Notes: generated by a model not told the origin, from the sequence alone. DNA of 64,000 bases from an uncultured bacterium (GCA_905214715.1 CAJMMT010000007.1:1-64000), one strand, 5' to 3'. Positions 39,318 through 49,580 are shown, numbered from the stretch's first letter. A program made the numbers and translations.

Positions 39318-41168
39318 ATGGCAGACAAAAAAGAAAAGTTGTTTGATATGTTTCCGCCAGTAACCACCGAAGAGTGGATGGCGAAAATCACTGCCGATCT
39401 GAAAGGCGCCGACTTCTCGAAAAAACTCGTCTGGAGAACCAACGAAGGTTTCGAAGTTCAGCCTTTCTACCGCAAGGAAGACCTTAAAGGCCTTAATACC
39501 ATTGGCACTCTGCCCGGACAGTTCCCTTATGTACGCGGTACACGCGACAACAATGACTGGCTTATCCGCCAGGCTATCCAGGGCGAAACTCCCGAGGAAG
39601 TAAACAAAAACGCTATCCACGCGCTTGACCGTGGCGTGGAGTCGCTCGGCATCTGCATGTGCGACAGCAAGCCTTCCGACCTGGCTGTAATCCTCAAAGA
39701 CATCGACCTCAAGAAAGTGGAGGTCAACATTTCCTGCTGCCCGGGCAAAGCCGTTGAGGTTGCCAAGGCGTTGGTAGAATGCATCAAGAATGCCGGAGCT
39801 GCCGATGTTTTCCGCGGAGCTATCGACTTCGACCCCTTCAAACGTCTTCTGAAGCGCGGTCTCGAGTTCCCCAAGGATCTCACGGCAACAGCTCTCGAAG
39901 TATACGAAACCGTCAAGGAAGTAAAAGGTCTGCGTTGCTTTGCAGTAGACAGCTACATGCTCAATAACGCCGGCGCATACATCACCCAGGAACTCGGTAT
40001 CGCTCTCGCATGGGGCGCCGAATGGATGACCGTCATGACCGAGGCCGGACTCAAGCCCTGCGAGGTTGCGGAACGCATCAAGTTCAACATGGGCATCGGC
40101 TCCAACTATTTCATGGAGCTGGCCAAGTTCCGCGCCGGACGCATGCTCTGGGCTGAAATCGTCAAGGCTTACGGCGCTCCCGAAGAGTGCTGCAAGATGT
40201 GGGTTCACGCATCTACAAGCCGCTTCAACATGACAATCTTCGACGCTCATGTGAATCTGCTCCGCTCCATGACCGAAACCATGAGCGCCGCTCTCGCAGG
40301 TGTAGACTCCATCGAGACTCTTCCCTTCGACCTCTGCTTCAAGCAGCCCGATGAATTCAGCGAGCGCATAGCACGCAACCAGCAGGTTCTGCTCCGCGAG
40401 GAATCTCACCTCAACAAGGTTGTGGACCCCGCCGGCGGTTCCTATTATATAGAGACTCTTACTTCTTCTATCGCCAACGTGGCATGGAAGATATTCAACG
40501 AAATAGAAGAAAAAGGCGGCTTCCTCAGCGAGCTGAAGAATGGCGGTATCCAGGGCAAGGTAAACGAAAGCGGCGTAAAACGCCATGTAGATGTTGCCCG
40601 CCGCAAGGAGATACTGCTCGGAACCAACCAGTATCCCAACTTCAACGAGATGGCTCTCGACAAGATTCAGAACGAGGGATGCAGCTGCGGTTGCGGTTGC
40701 GAGAAGCCTGAAGACGGAGCGGTAGAGGCTCTCAACTTCGACCGTGCCGCAAGCCAGTTCGAGGCTCTGCGTCTCGACACCGAAAGAGCGGCCAACCGTC
40801 CGAAAGTGTTCATGCTGACCATAGGCAACCTGGCCATGCGTCTGGCACGCGCCCAGTTCTCCGCTAACTTCTTCGGCTGCGCCGGATACGAGATTATCGA
40901 CAACATCGGTTTCGAGACTGTAAAAGAGGGCGTGGATGCCGCCGTCAAGGCCGGTGCCGACGTGGTGGTGCTCTGCTCAAGCGATGACGAGTACGCTACA
41001 TTCGCTCCCGAGGCTTTCAAGGAACTCAACGGCCGCGCACAGTTTGTGGTTGCCGGAGCTCCCGCCTGCATGGACGAACTCAAAGCACAGGGCATAGAAG
41101 ACTTCATCCATGTCCGCGTCAACGTTCTTGACACCCTGGTTAAGTTCAACGCCAAACTTCTGAAATAA
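39318..41168 (+). CDS. mutA: Methylmalonyl-CoA mutase, small subunit
   Basis: MutA is the non-catalytic beta subunit that pairs with MutB. The 616-residue protein has the mutase barrel fold (about 35-430) and a degenerate cobalamin-binding domain (about 490-615) lacking DxHxxG. It lacks the intact substrate residues of the large chain, as usual. Between the two domains, near residue 453-460, is an unusual cysteine cluster (GCSCGCGCEK). It is 3 bp upstream of mutB. The pair converts succinyl-CoA and methylmalonyl-CoA in the propionate/succinate pathway, which depends on B12. Confidence 0.93.
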   Translation: MADKKEKLFDMFPPVTTEEWMAKITADLKGADFSKKLVWRTNEGFEVQPFYRKEDLKGLNTIGTLPGQFPYVRGTRDNNDWLIRQAIQGETPEEVNKNAIHALDRGVESLGICMCDSKPSDLAVILKDIDLKKVEVNISCCPGKAVEVAKALVECIKNAGAADVFRGAIDFDPFKRLLKRGLEFPKDLTATALEVYETVKEVKGLRCFAVDSYMLNNAGAYITQELGIALAWGAEWMTVMTEAGLKPCEVAERIKFNMGIGSNYFMELAKFRAGRMLWAEIVKAYGAPEECCKMWVHASTSRFNMTIFDAHVNLLRSMTETMSAALAGVDSIETLPFDLCFKQPDEFSERIARNQQVLLREESHLNKVVDPAGGSYYIETLTSSIANVAWKIFNEIEEKGGFLSELKNGGIQGKVNESGVKRHVDVARRKEILLGTNQYPNFNEMALDKIQNEGCSCGCGCEKPEDGAVEALNFDRAASQFEALRLDTERAANRPKVFMLTIGNLAMRLARAQFSANFFGCAGYEIIDNIGFETVKEGVDAAVKAGADVVVLCSSDDEYATFAPEAFKELNGRAQFVVAGAPACMDELKAQGIEDFIHVRVNVLDTLVKFNAKLLK

Positions 41169-41171
41169 GCC

Positions 41172-43319
41172 ATGAGACCCAATTTCAAAGATATAGATAT
41201 AACGAAAGTTGTAGCTCCCGCAACCGCCGCCGAGGCACCCAAAGGGGAGGAATGGCTTACCGCGGAGCTTATCCCGGTAAAACCAGTTTACACCGAGAAA
41301 GACCTTGAAGGTCTGGAACACCTGGACTATGTGGCCGGTATTCCTCCCTTCCTGCGCGGTCCTTACAGCGGCATGTATCCCATGCGTCCCTGGACCATCC
41401 GCCAGTATGCAGGTTTCTCGACCGCTGCCGAATCGAATGCATTCTATCGTCGTAACCTCGCTTCAGGCCAGAAGGGTCTGTCGGTCGCTTTCGACCTTCC
41501 CACCCACCGCGGCTATGACGCCGACCACGAGCGCGTGGTAGGCGATGTCGGCAAAGCCGGTGTGTCTATCTGCTCTATTGAGGACATGAAGGTTCTGTTC
41601 GACGGTATACCTTTGGGCAAGATGTCGGTTTCCATGACCATGAACGGAGCCGTTCTTCCGGTACTGGCATTCTACATCAACGCCGGTCTCGAGCAGGGTG
41701 TGAAACTCGATGAAATGGCAGGTACCATCCAGAATGATATCCTGAAAGAGTTCATGGTGCGTAACACCTACATATATCCGCCGGCATTCTCGATGAAGAT
41801 TATCGCCGACATATTCGAATACACATCGAAGAACATGCCCAAGTTCAACTCGATCTCAATCTCCGGCTACCATATGCAGGAGGCCGGCGCTACCGCCGAC
41901 ATCGAGCTCGCTTACACTCTTGCCGACGGTCTCGAATACCTTCGCGCAGGTGTGAACGCAGGCATGAACATCGACTCGTTCGCTCCGCGTCTCTCTTTCT
42001 TCTGGGGCATATCCATGAACTACTTCATGGAAATAGCCAAGATGCGTGCGGCCCGTATGCTCTGGGCCCGCATCGTGAAGCAGTTTGACCCGAAGAACCC
42101 GAAATCACTGGCCCTGCGTACCCACTGCCAGACCTCGGGATGGTCGCTTACGGAACAGGACCCCTTCAACAACGTAGGCCGTACTTGCGTCGAGGCTATG
42201 GGCGCCGTGCTGGGACACACCCAGTCGCTCCACACCAACGCTCTCGACGAGGCTATCGCGCTGCCGACCGACTTCTCGGCCCGTATCGCCCGTAACACCC
42301 AGATCTATATCCAGGAAGAGACATACGTTACAAAGCAGGTAGACCCCTGGGGTGGTTCCTACTATGTGGAGGCTCTTACAAACGAGATTGCAGAGAAGGC
42401 ATGGGCCCATATCCAGGAAATCGAGAAACTCGGCGGCATGGCCAAGGCTATCGAGACCGGTCTGCCGAAGCTCAAGATCGAGGAAGCCGCAGCCCGCACT
42501 CAGGCCCGTATCGACTCCGGCAAACAGACCATCGTCGGTATCAACAAATACAGACTTGAACATGAGGATCCGATCGATATCCTCGAGGTAGACAACACCG
42601 AAGTCCGCAAAGAGCAGATAGCACGTCTGGAGGACCTCCGCGCAAACCGCGACGAGGCTGCCGTGAAGAAGGCTCTGGCCGACATAACCGAGGCTGTGAA
42701 AGACCCGTCGAAGGGCAATCTTCTCGAACTGGCAGTGAAAGCCGCCGGCCTCCGCGCTTCTCTCGGCGAGATTTCCGATGCTTGCGAAGCTGTTGTAGGA
42801 CGTTATAAAGCTGTAATCAAAACAATCTCAGGCGTGTATTCAAACGAAGAAAAGGGCGATCCCGAATTTGACGAGGCCCGCAAGGTTGTGGCCGAGTTCG
42901 CTGAACGCGAAGGCCGTCAGCCACGTATCATGATTGCCAAGATGGGACAGGACGGTCACGACCGTGGTGCCAAGGTCGTAGCCACCGGCTATGCCGACTG
43001 TGGATATGACGTGGACATGGGTCCGCTGTTCCAGACTCCGGCCGAAGCCGCCCGTCAGGCTGTGGAGAACGACGTTCATATCCTGGGCGTTTCATCGCTG
43101 GCCGCAGGCCACAAGACCCTGATACCCCAGGTTATCGCGGAACTCGAGAAGCTCGGTCGTCCCGACATCCTGGTTACCGCCGGAGGCGTTATCCCGGCTC
43201 AGGACTACGACTTCCTGTACAAGGCAGGTGTATCGGCCATCTTCGGCCCCGGCACACGCATTCCCCGTTCAGCTATCGAGATGATCCGTCTGCTGAACGA
43301 ACAGCGCGCCGAGCAATAA
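41172..43319 (+). CDS. mutB: Methylmalonyl-CoA mutase, large (catalytic) subunit
   Basis: This 715-residue B12-dependent isomerase has the catalytic TIM barrel (about 40-420; YAGFSTAAESNAFYRRNL, SVAFDLPTHRGYD) and the C-terminal cobalamin domain (about 580-710) with the DGHDRGAK motif, whose His ligates cobalt, and GGVIP. Length is normal. Codons are strongly biased, as expected of a highly expressed gene. It is followed by a strong terminator at 43357-43394. Confidence 0.95.
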   Translation: MRPNFKDIDITKVVAPATAAEAPKGEEWLTAELIPVKPVYTEKDLEGLEHLDYVAGIPPFLRGPYSGMYPMRPWTIRQYAGFSTAAESNAFYRRNLASGQKGLSVAFDLPTHRGYDADHERVVGDVGKAGVSICSIEDMKVLFDGIPLGKMSVSMTMNGAVLPVLAFYINAGLEQGVKLDEMAGTIQNDILKEFMVRNTYIYPPAFSMKIIADIFEYTSKNMPKFNSISISGYHMQEAGATADIELAYTLADGLEYLRAGVNAGMNIDSFAPRLSFFWGISMNYFMEIAKMRAARMLWARIVKQFDPKNPKSLALRTHCQTSGWSLTEQDPFNNVGRTCVEAMGAVLGHTQSLHTNALDEAIALPTDFSARIARNTQIYIQEETYVTKQVDPWGGSYYVEALTNEIAEKAWAHIQEIEKLGGMAKAIETGLPKLKIEEAAARTQARIDSGKQTIVGINKYRLEHEDPIDILEVDNTEVRKEQIARLEDLRANRDEAAVKKALADITEAVKDPSKGNLLELAVKAAGLRASLGEISDACEAVVGRYKAVIKTISGVYSNEEKGDPEFDEARKVVAEFAEREGRQPRIMIAKMGQDGHDRGAKVVATGYADCGYDVDMGPLFQTPAEAARQAVENDVHILGVSSLAAGHKTLIPQVIAELEKLGRPDILVTAGGVIPAQDYDFLYKAGVSAIFGPGTRIPRSAIEMIRLLNEQRAEQ

Positions 43320-43356
43320 CCTACCGGCTCTACCGAGAGCTGAACTGAATATCATT

Positions 43357-43394
43357 CCGGGGGTAAAACGGGCCTTATGCCGTTTTACCCCCGG
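43357..43394. terminator. Strong hairpin terminator after mutAB
   Basis: CCGGGGGTAAAACGG (43357-43371) pairs perfectly with CCGTTTTACCCCCGG (43380-43394) over 15 bp around an 8-nt loop, followed by CTTT. It ends 37 bp after the mutB stop at its left end. A potential start at 43377 for the next gene falls inside it and is therefore unlikely. Confidence 0.85.
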
Positions 43395-43466
43395 CTTTCC
43401 CTATCTTTCAAGTCTTTCGCATGCCAAAGGCTTTTTCCCGGTAACCATCCGGTTACAATTCACGTC

Positions 43467-44210
43467 ATGAATCAAAAAACAATGACACCCGATTTTGAAA
43501 ACAACGACTCTGTAAAACCGAAGAACGAATATTACGTTCTCCGCGATGACAACGATGAGTCTCAATATATACTTCCCGATTCGGAAGAATCCGACACAGA
43601 TAACGAAAACGGCGACAGCAATAACGGAGACGACAACAATGAAGCCGGCTTCGGAAAATACTGGGGTATTTTCTTCCGCATTCTTATGTCTCCCGTAGAA
43701 GGTTGGAAGAAGCTCAAACGTCTGCATTCCACTCCAGAGAAAGTCAATTCCATTCTTCTCTTCCCCTCTCTGGCCCTCGTGGCGATCGCGGGCTTCATCT
43801 CATCTCTCTGCTGGAACTCGCTGACGGTACAACAGGCTCTGCCAAAGGCCATAGAGGCGTTCTGCGGATTTTTCTTCGGTTATTTCTGTGTGCTCATACT
43901 GGTTAAGCTTCTGTTGCCGAAAGAGGGCCGCGAGGCTTTCGACAAACCTTTCGGCAAGAACTTCGTGGCGGTAGCCATGACCTCGCTGGCTATCTTCGAT
44001 GTGCTGATATTCGCCTTACCCATGCTGCAGCCTGTGCTCGTGTTCCTCCCTCTGTGGACAATATTCATAATATGCCGTGGGTGCCGTCTGCTCGGAGTGC
44101 CTGAAAAAATACAGATTCAAACCAGCACCATACTCAGTGTGTTGACAATTGGAGTACCCTGGGCCATAAGCTGGCTCTTTTCAGTTATCGCACCAATGAA
44201 TACGCTATGA
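43467..44210 (+). CDS. Yip1-like multi-pass membrane protein
   Basis: The protein of 247 residues (ATG at 43467, MNQKTMTPDF) has a long acidic, Asn/Asp-rich N-terminus (about 20-70) and then about five membrane helices (residues about 100-245) with PVEGWKKLK before the first, a pattern of Yip1-domain proteins. An ATG 90 bp upstream is in frame but lies inside the mutAB terminator. Its stop overlaps smpB by 4 bp. Function unknown. Confidence 0.7.
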   Translation: MNQKTMTPDFENNDSVKPKNEYYVLRDDNDESQYILPDSEESDTDNENGDSNNGDDNNEAGFGKYWGIFFRILMSPVEGWKKLKRLHSTPEKVNSILLFPSLALVAIAGFISSLCWNSLTVQQALPKAIEAFCGFFFGYFCVLILVKLLLPKEGREAFDKPFGKNFVAVAMTSLAIFDVLIFALPMLQPVLVFLPLWTIFIICRGCRLLGVPEKIQIQTSTILSVLTIGVPWAISWLFSVIAPMNTL

Positions 44211-44659
44211 AACAGTCGCAAGTAAACATAAAGAACCGCCGCGCCACATTCGACTATGAGATCGGCGACACTTATAATGCCGGACTTGTATTGACCGGCA
44301 CCGAAATAAAGTCGATACGCGCCGGCAAAGCATCGCTGGCCGACTCATATTGCCTGATAGAAAACGGCGAGGTGTGGGTCAAGGGAATGCATATCGCCGA
44401 ATATTTCTACGGATCGTATAACAATCACGCCACGCGCCGCGACCGCAAGCTCCTTCTGTCAAAAAAGGAGATAGCCAAACTTGTAAAGGCATCGGCCGAC
44501 CCAGGATACACCATCATCCCTCTCAGGATCTTCATAAACGACCGGGGGTTCGCCAAACTCGCGATAGGTGTCGCACGAGGTAAAAAGCAGTACGACAAGC
44601 GCCAGTCGATAAAGGAACGCGAAGACAAGCGCACTCTCGACAGGCTTTACAAACAATAG
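44207..44659 (+). CDS. smpB: SsrA-binding protein
   Basis: SmpB binds tmRNA and delivers it to stalled ribosomes. The 150-residue protein has the conserved opening IKNRRATFDYEI, the segment AGLVLTGTEIKSIRAGKASLADSY, and a basic C-terminal tail (DKRQSIKEREDKRTLDRL) that enters the mRNA channel. It overlaps the upstream membrane-protein gene by 4 bp and precedes the U32 gene by 2 bp. Confidence 0.95.
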   Translation: MKQSQVNIKNRRATFDYEIGDTYNAGLVLTGTEIKSIRAGKASLADSYCLIENGEVWVKGMHIAEYFYGSYNNHATRRDRKLLLSKKEIAKLVKASADPGYTIIPLRIFINDRGFAKLAIGVARGKKQYDKRQSIKEREDKRTLDRLYKQ

Positions 44660-44661
44660 AC

Positions 44662-46428
44662 ATGAGGTCGCTTGAACTACTTGCTCCGGCCGCCAACGCC
44701 GATACCGCCATCGAAGCCATACTTCACGGTGCCGATGCCGTATACATAGGTCCACCGAGCCACGGCGCACGCAAAGCCGCGGCCAACTCCATAGACGACA
44801 TACGCAGGGTAGTGGATTTCGCCCATATTTACCGTGCCAAGGTCTATGTAACCGTAAACACCATCGTATACGACCATGAACTGAAAGAGGTCGAGAAAAT
44901 GATATGGGATCTCTGGCATGCCGGTGTCGATGCCCTCATAGTTCAGGACATGGGCATTCTGCGTCTGAACATGCCACCGATATCACTCCACGCCTCCACC
45001 CAGTGCGATACGCGCACTCCTGAGAAAGCGAGATTTCTGCAGGATGTCGGTTTCTCGCAGATAGTGCTGGCGCGCGAGCTTACGCTGCAGGAGATAAAAG
45101 CTATATGCGATGCGGTCGAGGTGCCTGTGGAGTGTTTCGTCCACGGTGCGCTTTGTGTGAGTTATTCGGGTGTGTGCCATGCCAGTCAGGCATGCCGCGG
45201 TCGCTCGGCCAACAGGGGAGAGTGCGCCCAGCTGTGCCGTCTGCCGTATCAGCTTACCGACGCCTCAGGCAAACGTATCGGTCAGCGACGCCATCTGCTG
45301 TCGCTTAAAGACTTCAACCTGCTCGATTCCCTTGAAGCGCTGATAGAGGCCGGTGTCTCTTCCTTCAAGATTGAAGGAAGATTGAAAGAGACCGGATATG
45401 TCAAAAACATCACGGCTGCCTACAGCGAGAGATTGAACCGGATAATAGCCCTCGACGGTTCCCTGCGACGCGGGTCGGTCGGGACGGTGGATTACGGTTT
45501 CCTGCCTGACCCCGCTAAGAGTTTCAACCGCGGATTTACCCATTATTTCCTCGATAACCGCAGACCGTCAAGGATTTCGGAGCCGCGCACCCCCAAGTCT
45601 TTGGGAGAGTTGATAACCGATGTCTCCGATATTCACACAGGCGACGGCATAAGCTGGTTCGACAGTCATGGCGAATATGTCGGCATGAACGTAAACGCGG
45701 TAAACGGTACACGCATAGAAGGTCCGCGAGGATTCCGGATACCGAAAGGTGTGGAAATAAGAAGGACTTCAGACAGGGTATGGAATTCAAGAATGGCCAA
45801 AGCTACGGCGACACGAAAAATACCTGTGGAGATAACTCTCGACCGAACCGGGATATCGGCAACCGATGCGAGAGGTGTCTCGGTGCGCGTACCACTGCCT
45901 GATACACGCGAGAAGGCGCTGAAGCCTATGAATCCGGAAGGAGTTTTCTCAAAATTGGGCAACACGGTATACAGACTCGCCTCGCTGACCAACGACATGC
46001 CGTCGGATATGTTCATACCGGCCTCTGAACTCACCGCGTCTAGAAGGGCGCTTACCTCCGCGCTCGACAAAGCCAATCTCTCCACTCTTCCTTTGGAACT
46101 CAGAAGAAAAGAGGATATGTCGGCTATTTTCCCGGAGTCGGAGCTTGATCACCGCCACAATGTGGCAAACAGGCTGGCAGAGGGCTTCTACAGGGAACAT
46201 GGCGTAAAAAAAATATCCCCTGCCGCCGAATTGCTGACGAAAGGGGAGATGGACGGCTTACAAGTTATGAACACCCGTCATTGCATTTTGCGGGAAATGG
46301 GTAAGTGCAAACGCTTCACACCCGCATCGGAACTTCCGGAAGAGCCTTTATTTATCACTTCCGACGGAGTCCGTTTCCGCCTTTCCTTCGACTGCGGCGT
46401 TTGCGAGATGAAGCTTTTCAAGGCGTGA
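44662..46428 (+). CDS. U32-family peptidase-like protein (RlhA/TrhP-type hydroxylation factor)
   Basis: This 588-residue protein has the U32 barrel (about 1-300) with LELLAPAANADTAIEAILHGADAVYIGPP and the characteristic Cys-rich signature ECFVHGALCVSYSGVC, followed by SGRC-type residues and GRLKETGYV. A C-terminal DUF3656-type region follows (about 390-585). In E. coli, U32 proteins are needed for tRNA or 23S rRNA hydroxylation; the exact substrate here is not decided by sequence. Its 3' end overlaps the opposite-strand lipoprotein gene by 81 bp. Confidence 0.85.
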   Translation: MRSLELLAPAANADTAIEAILHGADAVYIGPPSHGARKAAANSIDDIRRVVDFAHIYRAKVYVTVNTIVYDHELKEVEKMIWDLWHAGVDALIVQDMGILRLNMPPISLHASTQCDTRTPEKARFLQDVGFSQIVLARELTLQEIKAICDAVEVPVECFVHGALCVSYSGVCHASQACRGRSANRGECAQLCRLPYQLTDASGKRIGQRRHLLSLKDFNLLDSLEALIEAGVSSFKIEGRLKETGYVKNITAAYSERLNRIIALDGSLRRGSVGTVDYGFLPDPAKSFNRGFTHYFLDNRRPSRISEPRTPKSLGELITDVSDIHTGDGISWFDSHGEYVGMNVNAVNGTRIEGPRGFRIPKGVEIRRTSDRVWNSRMAKATATRKIPVEITLDRTGISATDARGVSVRVPLPDTREKALKPMNPEGVFSKLGNTVYRLASLTNDMPSDMFIPASELTASRRALTSALDKANLSTLPLELRRKEDMSAIFPESELDHRHNVANRLAEGFYREHGVKKISPAAELLTKGEMDGLQVMNTRHCILREMGKCKRFTPASELPEEPLFITSDGVRFRLSFDCGVCEMKLFKA

Positions 46429-46743
46429 ATCTCTCGCGATCACATAACGCTCCAGCATGACGGCCAGGGTATCGTTCTCCTGCTCGGTCATTTCGAGGTC
46501 CGTATCGGCCCTGTATTTGAAGTTCAGACGTGTGATTTTATTCTCGAAATGCTCCGAGAGACTTGCGACCGCCGCCGAATCGGGAGCCTTGGCAAGACTG
46601 TCGGTATAGCTTTTGATGAGGGCGTAGCTTTCGCGAAACAGATCGCCGGCTTCCCGCTCGTTTTGATTATCTCCGGCCGCCGAGCAACCGGCAAGCAATC
46701 CCGCCGCGACAATAGCAGCGGGGATATATCCCAGTGTTTTCAT
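46348..46743 (-). CDS. Small lipoprotein, translationally coupled to uvrA
   Basis: This 131-residue protein has a lipoprotein signal (LLAGC, Cys about 20) and a mostly helical, acidic mature part (about 30-110), ending in a low-complexity tail (EGKAETDSVGSDK). Family unknown. Its ATG overlaps the uvrA stop (ATGA), so it is translated from the uvrA message. Its last 27 codons are antisense to the end of the U32 gene, which is known-family sequence there, so both frames appear to be used. Confidence 0.65.
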   Translation of the reverse strand: MKTLGYIPAAIVAAGLLAGCSAAGDNQNEREAGDLFRESYALIKSYTDSLAKAPDSAAVASLSEHFENKITRLNFKYRADTDLEMTEQENDTLAVMLERYVIARDSRLEKLHLANAAVEGKAETDSVGSDK

Positions 46744-49571
46744 TTCTTTGAGGAATTTACAGCTCCTTGCAGTTTATCCTTGAGGTATTGTCCGGTGTAC
46801 GAAGCGGTGCAGGCCGCAACATCTTCGGGGGTGCCGGCCACCACAAGGTTTCCACCCATCTCGCCGCCTTCCGGACCTATGTCTATAACCCAGTCGGCAC
46901 ATTTTATCATATCCATGTTATGCTCTATTATCACTACCGTATGTCCCTTGTTCACAAGACGGTTCAAGGAATCGAGCAATGTGGATATGTCGTTGAAATG
47001 CAACCCGGTGGTGGGCTCGTCGAATATGAACAAGGCATTCTGCATGGAATCTTGCGCAAGGTAGTAGGCGAGTTTCACGCGCTGATTCTCACCACCCGAC
47101 AAGGTAGATGAGCTTTGGCCGAGTTTCACATAGCCGAGCCCGACATCGTGCAGAGGTTGCAGTCGCTGGAGTATACGGTTCTCTATCAGGCCGGGTTTCT
47201 CGCGCAGGAAGTCCATGCACTCGTCTATTGTCATCTCCAGGAAGTCATAGATACTCTTGCCCCGGTACAGAACCTCGAGTACCTCTTTCTTATATCGTTT
47301 GCCATGGCAGACATCGCACTCCACCACCATGTCGGCCATAAACTGCATAGGGATGGTGATAGTGCCTTCACCTTTGCATTCCTCACATCGACCGCCCTCG
47401 GTGTTGAACGAGAAATAACCGGGAGTGAAATTCATCTGCTTGGCCAGCTGACATGAAGCGAACAACGCCCTTATCTCATCGAAAGCCTTCAGGTAAGTGG
47501 CCGGATTGGATCGGGAAGAGGTACCTATCGGATTCTGATCTATGAAAAACACCTCGCCTACCGAACGGATATCTCCGGTCATCTTCCTGTGGGCGCCGGG
47601 AGCGTCGCCGCTCTCTCCGAGGGCGCGCCTGAGGCCTTTATAAAGGATCTCACGCACAAGCGTCGACTTACCGGAGCCGCTTACCCCCGTAACGACGGTC
47701 ATGACCCCCAAAGGGAACCTTACATTTATATCCTTCAGATTGTTCTCGCAGGCCCCCTCGATTTCGATGAACTTCTTCCAGGGACGGCGTTGAGCAGGAA
47801 CATCTATACGTCGACGGCCGCGCAGATAATCGAGGGTATAACCCCTGGATGCGACGTCCGACTCAAGTGCCTCCTTAAGATTTCCCTGGAACACCAGCTC
47901 TCCGCCAAGTCTTCCGGCGTCGGGCCCTATGTCGAGTATCTCGTCGGCAGCCAGCATTATTTCCTCGTCATGCTCTACGACCACAACCGTATTGCCTGTA
48001 TCCTTCAAGTCTTTCAGGACCTCGATGAGTCGTCCCGTATCGCGGGAATGTAAGCCTATGCTCGGCTCATCGAGAATATAAAGGGAGCCTACCAAGGCCG
48101 AACCGAGCGACGTAGCCAGATTTATACGCTGGCTTTCACCACCCGAAAGGGTGGAGGACAAACGGTCGAGAGTCAGGTAGCCGAGACCGACCTTGTTCAT
48201 GAATCCGAGTCGGTTTCTAATCTCGACCAGCAGACGTTCGGCTATTTTGCTGTCGGTCTCGCCAAGATGCAGCTCTCCGAAAAACTCAGCGAGCTTCATT
48301 ATCGGCATACGCACAAGTTCCGTGATGCTCTTGCCGCCCACTTTCACATATTCCACATCCGTTCTCAGACGTGACCCGTGGCAAACCGGACACTCGGTCT
48401 TGCCACGGTAACGGGCTTTCATCACACGGTATTGAATCTTATATTGATTCTCGTCTACAAAAGCGAAAAAGCCGTTTATCCCTCCCCATTTGGAATTACC
48501 GTTCCAAAGGAAATGTTTCTGCGACGGTGTAAGCCGCATATAGGGGGTATGGATGGGGAAATTATGGCGGGGCTCTATGTGAATCAGCTCCTTGAGCCAT
48601 TCTCCCATCTTTTCGCCACGCCAGCATTGCACAGCCCCCTGATACACGCTCAAAGTCTTGTCGGGCACCACGAGGTCTTCGCTTATGCCGAGCACTTTGC
48701 CGAACCCCTCACATTCAGGACACGCACCGTAGGGATTGTTGAAATTGAACATCAGGTCCGACGGTTCGCGGAACTCCATCCCGTCGGCGGAGAATTTGCT
48801 GGAGAACCGGTGTTCATGCGCTCCGTCGGTACCCCATACCTTGACTATGCATTCGCCATGACCCTCGAAATAGGCGGTCTCGACGGAATCTGTCAGTCGC
48901 GATATCTCATCCTTGTCCGAGGAAACCGAAAGTCTGTCGACAAGAAGGCGCCACCCATCCGGGCCGGCCTCTTTCTGACTCTCGGTAAGTTCCGACATCT
49001 CCACGAGCGAACCATCTCTCTCCAGTCGGGAGTAACCCTCCTGCTGAAGCACCGCAAGGTGAGTGGCGAAATCGCGTCCCTCGGGAATATACAGTTCGCT
49101 AAGTACCGCCAGTCTTGTACCCTCCCCATAGGAAAGAAGAGTCTTCACTATATCGTCGATACTCTGCCGGCGCACCTCGACACCCGAAACGGGCGAATAA
49201 GTCTTTCCTATGCGGGCGAACAGCATACGGAGATAGTCATATATCTCGGTCGCGGTACCAACGGTACTGCGCGGATTGCGAGTGTTGACCTTCTGCTCTA
49301 TGGCTATGGCCGGTGGCAATCCTTTTATATAATCGCATTCAGGCTTGGCCATACGGCCCAAAAACTGACGCGCGTAGGAGCTGAGGCTCTCGACATAACG
49401 ACGCTGACCCTCCGCATACAGAGTATCGAAGGCCAACGACGATTTTCCCGATCCGCTGACACCGGTAACCACGGTAAAGGTATTGAGCGGAATGTCGACA
49501 TCCATTTTCTTGAGATTGTTGACACACGCCCCTTTTACGCTGATATATCTTGTAGAATTGTTTTTCTTCAT
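46740..49571 (-). CDS. uvrA: Excinuclease ABC subunit A
   Basis: UvrA finds DNA damage and loads UvrB. The 943-residue protein has two ABC ATPase units, each with Walker A (GVSGSGKSSLA near 33 and GVSGSGKSTLV near 646) and signature LSGGE (near 485 and 828), and zinc ligands (CPECEG, CPVC, CEECKGEG, CDVC). The ATG at 49571 (MKKNNSTRYI) is preferred to one 45 bp upstream because a -7 box (TAGTTTTG, 49588-49581) lies between. Length is normal. Confidence 0.94.
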   Translation of the reverse strand: MKKNNSTRYISVKGACVNNLKKMDVDIPLNTFTVVTGVSGSGKSSLAFDTLYAEGQRRYVESLSSYARQFLGRMAKPECDYIKGLPPAIAIEQKVNTRNPRSTVGTATEIYDYLRMLFARIGKTYSPVSGVEVRRQSIDDIVKTLLSYGEGTRLAVLSELYIPEGRDFATHLAVLQQEGYSRLERDGSLVEMSELTESQKEAGPDGWRLLVDRLSVSSDKDEISRLTDSVETAYFEGHGECIVKVWGTDGAHEHRFSSKFSADGMEFREPSDLMFNFNNPYGACPECEGFGKVLGISEDLVVPDKTLSVYQGAVQCWRGEKMGEWLKELIHIEPRHNFPIHTPYMRLTPSQKHFLWNGNSKWGGINGFFAFVDENQYKIQYRVMKARYRGKTECPVCHGSRLRTDVEYVKVGGKSITELVRMPIMKLAEFFGELHLGETDSKIAERLLVEIRNRLGFMNKVGLGYLTLDRLSSTLSGGESQRINLATSLGSALVGSLYILDEPSIGLHSRDTGRLIEVLKDLKDTGNTVVVVEHDEEIMLAADEILDIGPDAGRLGGELVFQGNLKEALESDVASRGYTLDYLRGRRRIDVPAQRRPWKKFIEIEGACENNLKDINVRFPLGVMTVVTGVSGSGKSTLVREILYKGLRRALGESGDAPGAHRKMTGDIRSVGEVFFIDQNPIGTSSRSNPATYLKAFDEIRALFASCQLAKQMNFTPGYFSFNTEGGRCEECKGEGTITIPMQFMADMVVECDVCHGKRYKKEVLEVLYRGKSIYDFLEMTIDECMDFLREKPGLIENRILQRLQPLHDVGLGYVKLGQSSSTLSGGENQRVKLAYYLAQDSMQNALFIFDEPTTGLHFNDISTLLDSLNRLVNKGHTVVIIEHNMDMIKCADWVIDIGPEGGEMGGNLVVAGTPEDVAACTASYTGQYLKDKLQGAVNSSKK

Positions 49572-49580
49572 ATCTTCATC

